Assembly: GCA_902825945.1 (NCBI GenBank)
Contig: CADECY010000052.1
Span: 1 to 49,834, forward strand
Origin: an uncultured Acidobacteriota bacterium
GTDB lineage: Bacteria; Acidobacteriota; Terriglobia; Bryobacterales; Bryobacteraceae
Reading direction: 5' to 3'
Length of the DNA stretch: 49,834 nt
The position numbers and the translations under genes are program-made. Shown in pieces: positions 34,028 to 40,962 of the stretch (position 1 is the first letter of the stretch; each line of letters opens with the position of its first letter). A model generated the notes under the pieces. That model ran no database searches. It was not told where the DNA came from and was given only the letters and a program-made list of their open reading frames with translations.

Positions 34028-34144
34028 GCAAACGCTCGTGAACGAACGAGGGCGATAGGTTCTGGACGACATCCGGTTTCAGATGCACGATAAACCCGGT
34101 CACTCGCTTCGGGTAGGACTCGCTGGCCCGGCTGCCAATTGCGC

Positions 34145-34150
34145 TATTCT
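34145..34150 (+). promoter_or_regulatory. -10 element TATTCT, leaderless start for the lactamase gene
   Basis: TATTCT is followed by exactly 7 nt and the ATG at 34158. No Shine-Dalgarno site is present in the gap. Confidence 0.42.
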
Positions 34151-34157
34151 GAGCGGC

Positions 34158-35000
34158 ATGCTTTCGCGGACCCTCTCTTTGCTCGCCATGGCGGGCCTGC
34201 TCGCCGCCCAAACCTCGCAAACGAAAAAGGCGCCTTCGCGCGACTGGAACCGCCCGTTTCCCGCACACAAGGTGATCGGCAACGTCTACTCGATCGGTAC
34301 CGGCGAACTCTCCACGTACCTGATCACCACCAATGACGGACACATCCTGATCAATAGCGACTTCGAGTCCACCGTGCCCATCCTGCGCGAGAACATCGCC
34401 AAGCTCGGCTTCAAACTCACCGACATCAAGATCATTCTCGGTAGCCACGCGCACGGCGATCATATGGAAGCCGACGCGATGCTGAAAGAGCTGACCGCCG
34501 CCAAGGTCATGGCGATGGAGCAGGATCTTCCGGCGCTTCGCAAAATGACTCCCGGCGGCAAGCCGCATCCGATCGACCGGATTCTGAAAGACGGCGAGGA
34601 AGTAAGACTCGGCGGCACGACGCTGAAAGCCCACCTCACCGCCGGACACACCAAGGGCTGCACCAGTTGGAGCTTCCAAACCAAGGAGGCTGGCAAGACG
34701 TATGACGCGGTCGTGGTCTGCAGCGTGGGCTGGAATCCCGGCTACGTGCTCTGGAAGAATCCGGAATATCCCGGGATCGCCGACGACTACCGCCGCAGCT
34801 TCAAGAAGCTCCGCTCGCTGAAGTGCGATGTCTTTCTCGCCGCGCATCCGAACTTCTACGACATGGAGGCGAAGTACCCGAAGCTCGGCAATACGCCGGT
34901 GAATCCGTTCATCGACCGCGCTGGGTATGACGCCTACATCGACCTCAAGGAGAAACAGTTCGAAGACGAATTCGCCAGGCAGAAACGCGAGAATCCGTGA
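34158..35000 (+). CDS. Metallo-beta-lactamase fold protein, subclass B3-like
   Basis: The start at 34158 gives 280 residues with a signal peptide (MLSRTLSLLAMAGLLAAQ). All zinc ligands of the subclass B3 pattern are visible: HAHGDH with His97, His99, Asp101 and His102, then His164 (TAGHTKG) and His230 (LAAHPNFYDM). GCTSWSFQ after His164 and the NFYDME segment are typical of B3 enzymes. It may be a true carbapenem-hydrolysing enzyme or a related environmental hydrolase; sequence alone does not say. No antibiotic-resistance or mobile context is present. It precedes the acetamidase gene by 6 bp, so the two form an operon. Confidence 0.85.
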   Translation: MLSRTLSLLAMAGLLAAQTSQTKKAPSRDWNRPFPAHKVIGNVYSIGTGELSTYLITTNDGHILINSDFESTVPILRENIAKLGFKLTDIKIILGSHAHGDHMEADAMLKELTAAKVMAMEQDLPALRKMTPGGKPHPIDRILKDGEEVRLGGTTLKAHLTAGHTKGCTSWSFQTKEAGKTYDAVVVCSVGWNPGYVLWKNPEYPGIADDYRRSFKKLRSLKCDVFLAAHPNFYDMEAKYPKLGNTPVNPFIDRAGYDAYIDLKEKQFEDEFARQKRENP

Positions 35001-35006
35001 TCGGCC

Positions 35007-35885
35007 ATGAAGCGAATTCCACTCGAACGTCTCTGCTACGAGTTCAACCGGTTCGACGAGCCGGTTTGCCGAATCGCACCTGGCGAGCGGCTCATTGTCG
35101 AGAGTCAGGATGCCTTCTCCGGCCAGATCCGGACCGAGGATGATCGCCGGGACAAGTCGAAGGTGCCCTACTCGAATCCCGTCAACGGACCCATCTTCAT
35201 CGAAGGCGCCGAACGCGGCGATTCACTCGCGGTCACGATTCACTCGATCCGGCCCGCGCTCGGCAAGTGCTTCACCCGGACCTCGGATCCGAGGATGCTC
35301 ACCGAATGGCTGGGCGCGGATTGTCCGCACGGAACGCATGTCTGCGAGATCTCCGATGGCGTGATCCACTGGAGCCAGAAGGTCAAGATCCCGTACACGC
35401 CGATGCTCGGCTGTATCGGCACCGCGCCTGATTGTGGAGTCCCCACCACGAACCCCGCCGGACCTCATGGCGGGAACATGGATATCGTCGAGACAGCTCC
35501 CGGCTCGACTGTCATTCTGCCGGTCTTCGTTCCCGGTGCGCTGCTGTATCTCGGTGACGCGCACGCGGCGATGGGCCATGGTGAACTCTCCGCCTCCGGA
35601 CTCGAAATGCCTGCCGAAACCGAGGTCACGGTCGAACTGCGAAAGGGGCGCGCGATCCCGGGTCCGCGCATCGAAACACCGGAGGAGATCGTCGCGATCT
35701 CCTCCGCCACGCCCATGGAACGCGCGATCGCGCAAGCCTACTCGTGGCTGATTCTCTGGATGGAGTCGGACTACGGCTGGAATCGCTGGAAGGCGTTCGA
35801 CCTGCTCACGCACACCGGGCAGATCTCGATCGGCTACTACGCTTCGGGGGCCTTGGGCGCCAAGGTCGCGAAACGATATCTGTAG
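35007..35885 (+). CDS. Acetamidase/formamidase family protein
   Basis: The product is 292 residues with no signal peptide. The FmdA/AmdA pattern is clear: NPVNGPIFIEGAERGDSLAV, KIPYTPMLGCIGTAPDCGVP, GPHGGNMDIVETAPGSTVIL, LYLGDAHAAMGHGELSASGL and a C-terminal YSWLILWMESDYGWNRWKAF. The family hydrolyses short-chain amides such as formamide and acetamide to ammonia and the acid. The coupling to an exported lactamase-fold hydrolase (6-bp gap) is suggestive of consecutive steps in amide or lactam use, but this is inference. Confidence 0.88.
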   Translation: MKRIPLERLCYEFNRFDEPVCRIAPGERLIVESQDAFSGQIRTEDDRRDKSKVPYSNPVNGPIFIEGAERGDSLAVTIHSIRPALGKCFTRTSDPRMLTEWLGADCPHGTHVCEISDGVIHWSQKVKIPYTPMLGCIGTAPDCGVPTTNPAGPHGGNMDIVETAPGSTVILPVFVPGALLYLGDAHAAMGHGELSASGLEMPAETEVTVELRKGRAIPGPRIETPEEIVAISSATPMERAIAQAYSWLILWMESDYGWNRWKAFDLLTHTGQISIGYYASGALGAKVAKRYL

Positions 35886-35916
35886 GCCGTTACCGTTTGT
35901 TGGTTCCATAGGCCGT

Positions 35917-36442
35917 CCGCGGAGAACGGTTCGAGCGCGGCGTCGCTCACCGTCTTCAACGGACTCGACTCCGATGGCATCGGTGGCAATGTCGAACGCG
36001 CCGACGTCATTGCAGGCGGGCCGCCCCGGCACTCGCGCGCATTGGAATCCCCGACGCCGCCCTACAGCCAGCTACTGCAATCCCGACGCGAACAACGCGC
36101 CGATCGCGGCATCGGAGGTAATGTTCATCGGGCTTCCAGCGCATGCCGGCAATGTGCCGTTTCGAACCGGCAACCCCGGACGCAATACGGTCCGCACTCC
36201 CGGCATCAACAACTTTCGACATCGATCCGCCAAAGACGACGCAAATCACCGAACGTTTCAGTCTCGAGTTTCGCGGCGAGTTGTTCAATATTGCAAACCA
36301 TGCGCAGTACGGCAGTCCGAGCATCAGCCCGTTCTCGCCCGGACAACAGGGCATCCCGGCAAATATTCGAAACCGCGGCCAGCCGCCGTCTGCCGACGGC
36401 GGCAGACGCATGATGCCCTACCGAGCGGTGGTTCGATTCTAA
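35917..36442 (+). pseudogene. 3' remnant of a TonB-dependent receptor gene
   Basis: Three frames in turn read as the C-terminal part of an Oar-like receptor: SLTVFNGLDSDGIGGNVERA, then GLPAHAGNVPFRTGNPGRNT up to PGINNF, then TQITERFSLEFRGELFNIAN (HAQYGSPSISPFSP follows) and the barrel end YRAVVRF with TAA at 36440-36442. At least two frameshifts are needed, near 36030 and near 36220. The first 800 or so codons are missing; the acetamidase gene lies directly upstream. The gene is dead, and indicates deletion or rearrangement at this site. Confidence 0.75.
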
Positions 36443-36448
36443 GACCGC

Positions 36449-36463
36449 TAAGACCGCGCTGAC
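36449..36463 (+). repeat. Left 15-bp direct repeat flanking the 308-bp element
   Basis: TAAGACCGCGCTGAC lies immediately before the element and recurs exactly at 36772-36786 immediately after it. A partial extra copy (CTAAGACCG) precedes it, overlapping the dead receptor's stop codon. Confidence 0.75.
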
Positions 36464-36771
36464 TGTGGCAGCAAAGTGAAAATGTCCGCCTCGGCAAAGT
36501 AGAAATGTCCGCTTCGTGCGCCGGTCCTGCGCCTGCGAGGGGCGCAGCAAGCGCGTTTTTCAAGGCAATCCAGAATCTATCGGTCCGATGTACCTTCGCC
36601 TCAATTGCGTCCGCCTCCCGTTGGTCGGCCCGTGACGTCACGCGCGACGAGAGGACCAAACGCCCGCAGCGACATTCCAACATCACGCGAACCGCGCAAA
36701 TCCGAGACTGCCGGGGAAGGACGGACATTTCTACTTTGCCAGGGGGAAGACATTTCTATTTTGCCTTGACA
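36464..36771. mobile_element. 308-bp non-autonomous element with IS21-like compound ends
   Basis: The left end (36464-36510) starts TGTGGCAGCAAAGTGAAAAT and the right end, read inward from 36771, starts TGTCAAGGCAAAATAGAAAT. Each end has two copies of a GCAAA-n-T-n-n-AAATGTC motif, 6-8 nt apart. The inner copies, GGCAAAGTAGAAATGTCC at 36493-36510 and its exact reverse complement at 36723-36740, are perfect. Repeated transposase-binding motifs at both ends starting with TG are typical of IS21-family elements. The interior of about 210 bp holds no transposase frame, so it would depend on a full copy elsewhere. The IS21 assignment is by end structure only. Confidence 0.65.
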
Positions 36772-36786
36772 TAAGACCGCGCTGAC
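36772..36786 (+). repeat. Right 15-bp direct repeat
   Basis: TAAGACCGCGCTGAC is identical to 36449-36463. It ends one base before the TTGACA of the kinase promoter. Confidence 0.75.
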
Positions 36787-36815
36787 TTGACAGCCACACA
36801 CCGGTGTACTATACC
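36787..36815 (+). promoter_or_regulatory. Sigma-70 promoter of the kinase-sigma operon, leaderless
   Basis: Perfect TTGACA at 36787-36792 and TATACC at 36810-36815 are 17 nt apart. The ATG at 36823 begins 7 nt after the -10, so the mRNA should start at or next to the A of the start codon. The -35 lies 15 bp from the end of the 308-bp element. Confidence 0.7.
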
Positions 36816-36822
36816 GGACCGT

Positions 36823-39483
36823 ATGGCTCCGGCTCAATGGAATCGAGTCGAGGAAGTGTTTCTCGCGGCGATCGAGTTGCCAATCGAGGCGAGATCTCGT
36901 TTCCTCGACGATACCTGTGGTTCGGATTCGCCTCTCCGCGAATCGGTGGAGCGGTTGCTGGCCAATGCCGGCACGTTCGATGCCGCGGCGATCGTCGAAG
37001 AAGTGGCAAACAGTCTCGCCGCGGGCGATTCGCTGATCGGCAGGCAGATCGGCCACTACCGGATTACCGCAAAGATTGGCGCCGGAGGCATGGGCGCGGT
37101 CTATCGGGCCGAGCGCGGCGGCGACTACAATCAGGTGGTCGCCATCAAACTGATCAAAGTGGATATTGGCGACGATCAATCGCGTGCACGCTTCCGCCGC
37201 GAACGCCAGATACTGGCTCTGCTCGAACATCCACACATCGCGCGGCTACTCGATGGCGGAAGTACGGCGGGTGGCGCTCCGTACCTGGTGATGGAGTTTG
37301 TCCAAGGCGAGCCGCTGCTTGTCCATTGCGCGCGCCTTGCTCTCGGCGCCAAGCTCCGCCTGTTCACGAAGCTTTGCGAGGCGGTGCATTTTGCCCACCA
37401 GCGACCGATCGTCCATCGCGACATCAAGCCAGGCAACGTGTTGGTGACAGCCGATGGCTCGCCCAAGCTGCTCGACTTCGGGATCGCAAAGATCGCGACG
37501 CCCGAGGACGCGGCCGGCGGACCGACATCGACATTGATGATGACGCCCGACTACGCGAGTCCCGAACAGGTTCGCGGCGAAGCCGTCACCACCGCGACTG
37601 ACATCTACGCGCTCGGATGCGTGCTCTACGAGATTCTCACCGGCCAACGGATGCATGACCTGCGGTCTGTCGATCCACTCGAGATCTATCGCGTGGTTTG
37701 CGAAACCGAGCCACCACCGCCGAGCACTATCGGAAGCCGTGAATCACGGGGCGATCTCGACACCATCGTTCTCAAGGCGGTGCAGAAGGAAGCCGCGCGC
37801 CGGTATCGCTCCGCGCAGGAATTTGCCGACGATATCGATCGCTATCTGGCTGGCTCGCCCGTTTTGGCCAAGCCGAACTCCCTGACATACCGCGCTCGCA
37901 AGTACGTCTACCGTTATCGCTTGTCGCTCGGAGCTGCCACCGCGGTGATCTGCGCGCTGGGCGCAGGGTTATGGACCACGCGTCAACAAGCGCAACTCGC
38001 CGAACGAAGGTTCGAACAAACACGCAAGCTGGCTAACCGAATAGTGGCGGACGTCTATCCCAAAGTCGAGAACCTGATGGGATCGCTCGAGGCGCGCCAG
38101 ACCATCGTTGAAACATCTCTCGAGTACCTGGACGCGCTACGCGGCGAGGCATCATCCAACAGCGAACTGGCCTGGGAAGTGGCCCACACGTACCTTCGCA
38201 TTTCGGAGGTGCAGAATCCCGACGGGCCCAATGCAGGCAAACCGAACGAAGCCTTGGCGAGTCTCGAGAAGGCATTCGGCCTTGCCATGCCTTTGGTCGA
38301 AAAGGGCCAGATCGATGTGCCGCGGCGTGAATCGCTTGTTCTGGCGTCGCGGAACGGTGCAATGTGGGCCGTGAATGTTTCGCAGCAGGCCAAAGCGCTC
38401 GCCATCGGCGAGAGGGCCGTGAACATCTCGGCGCCTCTGCGGCCAGGGATGCGAGCCGCGGCGCTCGATGCCCTCGCGGTGGGTCAAGCAGCTTCCGGGA
38501 AGACGATCGAAGCAATCGGCTCTTGGGACAAGGCGATCTCACTGGCGCGGAGCGAACTCAACGAGCACTCGCCTCCGAATGATTGGCGTGTGCTCGGGTA
38601 CGCCGCCGATCGCCGCGCGCGCAGTTTGATTCTGGTTGGGAGACTGGAGGAGGCCGAAAAATCATACCGCGACAACATCCAACTCTGGGACAAGCTCACA
38701 GCGCATGAGCGCGGTGAGCTTCGGAATACGGTGGCGAAAGCTGTGAGCCACGAGATGCTCGGCACCGTGCTCGGTCTTCCTGACCGGCCTAACCTTGGGC
38801 GGCCGAAAGAAGGAATCGAGCAGATCGACCGTGCTCTTGCGCAGATTGTTCCGCTCGTCAAAGCCAACGCCCAGGCCGGCGGACTCTGGCGTCACGTGGC
38901 CGTGTTGTGGGGAAAACGCGCCGCCATGCAACCCACCGTAGCGCTGTCGCTCCGCGATCTAGACAACTGCCGGGCCGCCGCCTTGAACATCGCCGACGCA
39001 CGCCAACAGGACCACGTGATGATGTCCTATCTCGGCGACCATGGCTACTATCTTTCGCGTCTGAACCGTTTCCGCGAAGCTCTGGCCGACTACGAGCATG
39101 CGATCGCGATCGCGCAGCGGCAGCGCAAGCGCGAGCCGGACGATCGCCCCGCGCACCGGTATGAAGGCGACTCCACCGTGAGCGCGGCCGAGATGGAAGC
39201 CGCGATGAACCGTATTGCCTCAGCCACCGAGCGCTACGGCCACGCTGTCACTCTGCTCTCGGAAGCAGACCGCCTCATGCCCGCCGACGCACGCTACCTC
39301 AATTCCCTCGTTGGAGCCTTTGAGAGCCGCGCGAACTTTTGGACGAAGTTGGGCGAGAACGGAAAGGCTCAGGCCTCACGCGAAGCCGCGCTGGCGGTGC
39401 TTGAAGAACGGGCAAAGCATCTGCCAGGTTCCAAGGCAGTCGCCCGACTACTCGACCGCGTGAAAGGATCGCTGCGAAGATAG
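36823..39483 (+). CDS. Membrane Ser/Thr protein kinase with C-terminal TPR-like sensor region
   Basis: The product is 886 residues from the ATG at 36823; an upstream TTG in frame is part of the -35 box and is rejected. The kinase domain spans about 79-345: GAGGMG at 86-91, catalytic Lys in VAIK (109), HRDIKPGN at 198-205, DFG at 218-220, and TPDYASPEQV. An 80-residue N-terminal part, common in Acidobacteria, precedes it. A single membrane helix lies at about 366-384 (SLGAATAVICALGAGLW). The remaining 500 residues are helical repeats of TPR type and would be periplasmic. It is followed after 5 bp by an ECF sigma factor, the likely partner. Substrates are unknown. Confidence 0.92.
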   Translation: MAPAQWNRVEEVFLAAIELPIEARSRFLDDTCGSDSPLRESVERLLANAGTFDAAAIVEEVANSLAAGDSLIGRQIGHYRITAKIGAGGMGAVYRAERGGDYNQVVAIKLIKVDIGDDQSRARFRRERQILALLEHPHIARLLDGGSTAGGAPYLVMEFVQGEPLLVHCARLALGAKLRLFTKLCEAVHFAHQRPIVHRDIKPGNVLVTADGSPKLLDFGIAKIATPEDAAGGPTSTLMMTPDYASPEQVRGEAVTTATDIYALGCVLYEILTGQRMHDLRSVDPLEIYRVVCETEPPPPSTIGSRESRGDLDTIVLKAVQKEAARRYRSAQEFADDIDRYLAGSPVLAKPNSLTYRARKYVYRYRLSLGAATAVICALGAGLWTTRQQAQLAERRFEQTRKLANRIVADVYPKVENLMGSLEARQTIVETSLEYLDALRGEASSNSELAWEVAHTYLRISEVQNPDGPNAGKPNEALASLEKAFGLAMPLVEKGQIDVPRRESLVLASRNGAMWAVNVSQQAKALAIGERAVNISAPLRPGMRAAALDALAVGQAASGKTIEAIGSWDKAISLARSELNEHSPPNDWRVLGYAADRRARSLILVGRLEEAEKSYRDNIQLWDKLTAHERGELRNTVAKAVSHEMLGTVLGLPDRPNLGRPKEGIEQIDRALAQIVPLVKANAQAGGLWRHVAVLWGKRAAMQPTVALSLRDLDNCRAAALNIADARQQDHVMMSYLGDHGYYLSRLNRFREALADYEHAIAIAQRQRKREPDDRPAHRYEGDSTVSAAEMEAAMNRIASATERYGHAVTLLSEADRLMPADARYLNSLVGAFESRANFWTKLGENGKAQASREAALAVLEERAKHLPGSKAVARLLDRVKGSLRR

Positions 39484-39488
39484 GAGCT

Positions 39489-40058
39489 GTGAAAGATTCG
39501 ACTGTCCACGATCTGCTGGTTGCCTGGCGCTCCGGGAGCGCTGGCGCACTCGAAGCACTTGCGCCTCTCGTTGCCGGTGAGCTGCGGCGCATCGCGGGCA
39601 GCTACATGCGGCGAGAGCGGCAGGATCACACTCTGCAGCCGACCGCGTTGGTCAACGAAGCATTCCTCCGCCTGGCCGGAGATCGCGACATCGACTGGGA
39701 AAGCCGCTCGCACTTCATTGCCATCGCAGCCAATCACATGAGGCGCATCCTGGTGGACCACGCCCGCGACCGGAAAGCGGCGAAACGCGGCGGCGGTCAG
39801 ACTCCGGCAACGCTCCTCGAAGGGCACGCAATTACCGATGGCCAACAGGTCGACATCCTCATGTTGAACGAAGCGCTCGACCGTCTCGGCAAAATGGACC
39901 CGCGAAAGCTGCGCGCGGTCGAGATGCGCTACTTCGGCGGCATGCAACATCAAGAAATCGCTACCGTGCTGGGCGTGCATTTGAAGACCGTGCAGAACGA
40001 TCTCAAAGTAGCAGCGGCATGGATGCGTTCGGAACTCGCGGCCACGCCGCCGCCATAG
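39489..40058 (+). CDS. ECF sigma factor of the TIGR02999 type
   Basis: The product is 189 residues from a GTG start; AGGAG overlaps the kinase stop codon. Region 2 is seen in RRERQDHTLQPTALVNEAFL and FIAIAANHMRRILVDHARDR, region 4 in MRYFGGMQHQEIATVLGVHL and KTVQNDLKVAAAWMRSEL, a helix-turn-helix. The LQPTALVNEAFLRL signature marks the TIGR02999 group, which lacks a classical anti-sigma factor and commonly sits with membrane Ser/Thr kinases in Acidobacteria and Planctomycetes. It is likely activated by, or signals with, the upstream kinase through phosphorylation; that is inference. Its target promoters cannot be told here. Confidence 0.92.
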   Translation: MKDSTVHDLLVAWRSGSAGALEALAPLVAGELRRIAGSYMRRERQDHTLQPTALVNEAFLRLAGDRDIDWESRSHFIAIAANHMRRILVDHARDRKAAKRGGGQTPATLLEGHAITDGQQVDILMLNEALDRLGKMDPRKLRAVEMRYFGGMQHQEIATVLGVHLKTVQNDLKVAAAWMRSELAATPPP

Positions 40059-40065
40059 TGCGTGC

Positions 40066-40770
40066 TCAGGGCCGCCTCCGCAGCGAGAGCACGACGAGTC
40101 CGGCGCCCACGAGAGCCAGTGTTGTGGGCTCGGGTACGGCCTCCGGGGGTGCGGCCTCGGTAATGACTGGCTTCGGCACATAGAACGAGTCGTTGATCGA
40201 ACTGCTGAAGCTATCGAATGTCTCCCACGTGAGATTGTCCTTGACGTCGGCGCGAGCGCTGGCGATGAACGTCAGCGGGTCGTAGGTGCCAATGGCGAGG
40301 ACTTGCGCGAGATCGAGGACGCCGTTGCTGACCGCGCTTTCCGGAGACCGGTACAGTGCGAACGACAACGTGTCGGGGAATGGCCCGGGTTCGTTGCCAA
40401 CATCGAGCAGGTTAAGATGAAACGACAGCGCGGAGCCTGGACGGAACTCGAACACGTACGCGTTGTAGAACTCTACGTCCCAGAGTTGAAACGTGCCAAG
40501 CGGCGAACCTTGGGCCAAGCCAGCGCGATACTCGACGCCGGTTGGAGCGCCTCCACCGAACTGAAAATTCGAGAAGCGCGCGAAAGTAGAATAGTCGCGA
40601 CCTCCATTGGTGAGTTCGAAGCCGACGTAGTATCGCGTGTTCGGACCCATCTCGTAGTAGCCATCCCGAATCGGCGCCGTGTCCCAATTGACCTCCCATT
40701 GGGTCCGCGTGGCGCGGGCCTCAACGGCCATGAGCACGAACCAGGCCATGGCGAAAAACTTGCGGTGCAT
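40066..40770 (-). CDS. PEP-CTERM sorting-domain protein
   Basis: The start at 40770 gives 234 residues (MHRKFFAMAWFVLMAVEARA, a signal peptide) with AAGGAG 6 nt upstream. The C-terminus is a textbook PEP-CTERM tail: VPEPTTLALVGAG, a hydrophobic stretch, then RRR. This targets the protein to the exosortase/archaeosortase system for processing at the cell surface; no exosortase is in the window. The mature domain (about 190 residues) is beta-rich (GYYEMGPNTRYYVGFELTNG; LSFHLNLLDVGNEPG) and not otherwise recognised. It converges on the sigma-factor gene with a 7-bp gap. A hairpin and a sigma-54-like site lie upstream. Confidence 0.88.
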   Translation of the reverse strand: MHRKFFAMAWFVLMAVEARATRTQWEVNWDTAPIRDGYYEMGPNTRYYVGFELTNGGRDYSTFARFSNFQFGGGAPTGVEYRAGLAQGSPLGTFQLWDVEFYNAYVFEFRPGSALSFHLNLLDVGNEPGPFPDTLSFALYRSPESAVSNGVLDLAQVLAIGTYDPLTFIASARADVKDNLTWETFDSFSSSINDSFYVPKPVITEAAPPEAVPEPTTLALVGAGLVVLSLRRRP

Positions 40771-40786
40771 GATGTCTCCTTTTGGG

Positions 40787-40807
40787 GACCGCCCTCGTTG
40801 GGCGGTC
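40787..40807 (-). promoter_or_regulatory. Leader hairpin just upstream of the PEP-CTERM ribosome site
   Basis: GACCGCCC (40787-40794) pairs perfectly with GGGCGGTC (40800-40807) around a 5-nt loop. In the minus-strand transcript it lies directly before CCAAAAGGAG, the ribosome site. Confidence 0.5.
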
Positions 40808-40823
40808 TCACATCGGATAGGGC

Positions 40824-40838
40824 GCAAGCGCGGCACCA
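40824..40838 (-). promoter_or_regulatory. Candidate sigma-54 (-24/-12) promoter for the PEP-CTERM gene
   Basis: The minus strand reads TGGTGCCGCGCTTGC. GG and GC are separated by 10 nt, the required -24/-12 spacing, and TTGC matches the -12 consensus exactly. The predicted transcript start is near 40812, about 40 nt before the ATG. Sigma-54 control of PEP-CTERM genes is known in other bacteria (PrsK/PrsR), which supports the call. Confidence 0.48.
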
Positions 40839-40962
40839 AAAGGAGCGGGCGCTCGCAGCATTTTCCAGAGCCGCTGTTTTTTTCCGTGCCGCGCACTCCT
40901 TTTCAACCGCGGGTTGCGCCGTACCGGCGGGAAGCAAATTCCTGTTTCAAAGGAGAAAATAC

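Noticed and set aside
36766..36771. Outward TTGACA at the right end of the 308-bp element as a promoter
   Set aside because: No -10 lies 16-18 nt downstream; the TTGACA at 36787 fits the TATACC box properly.
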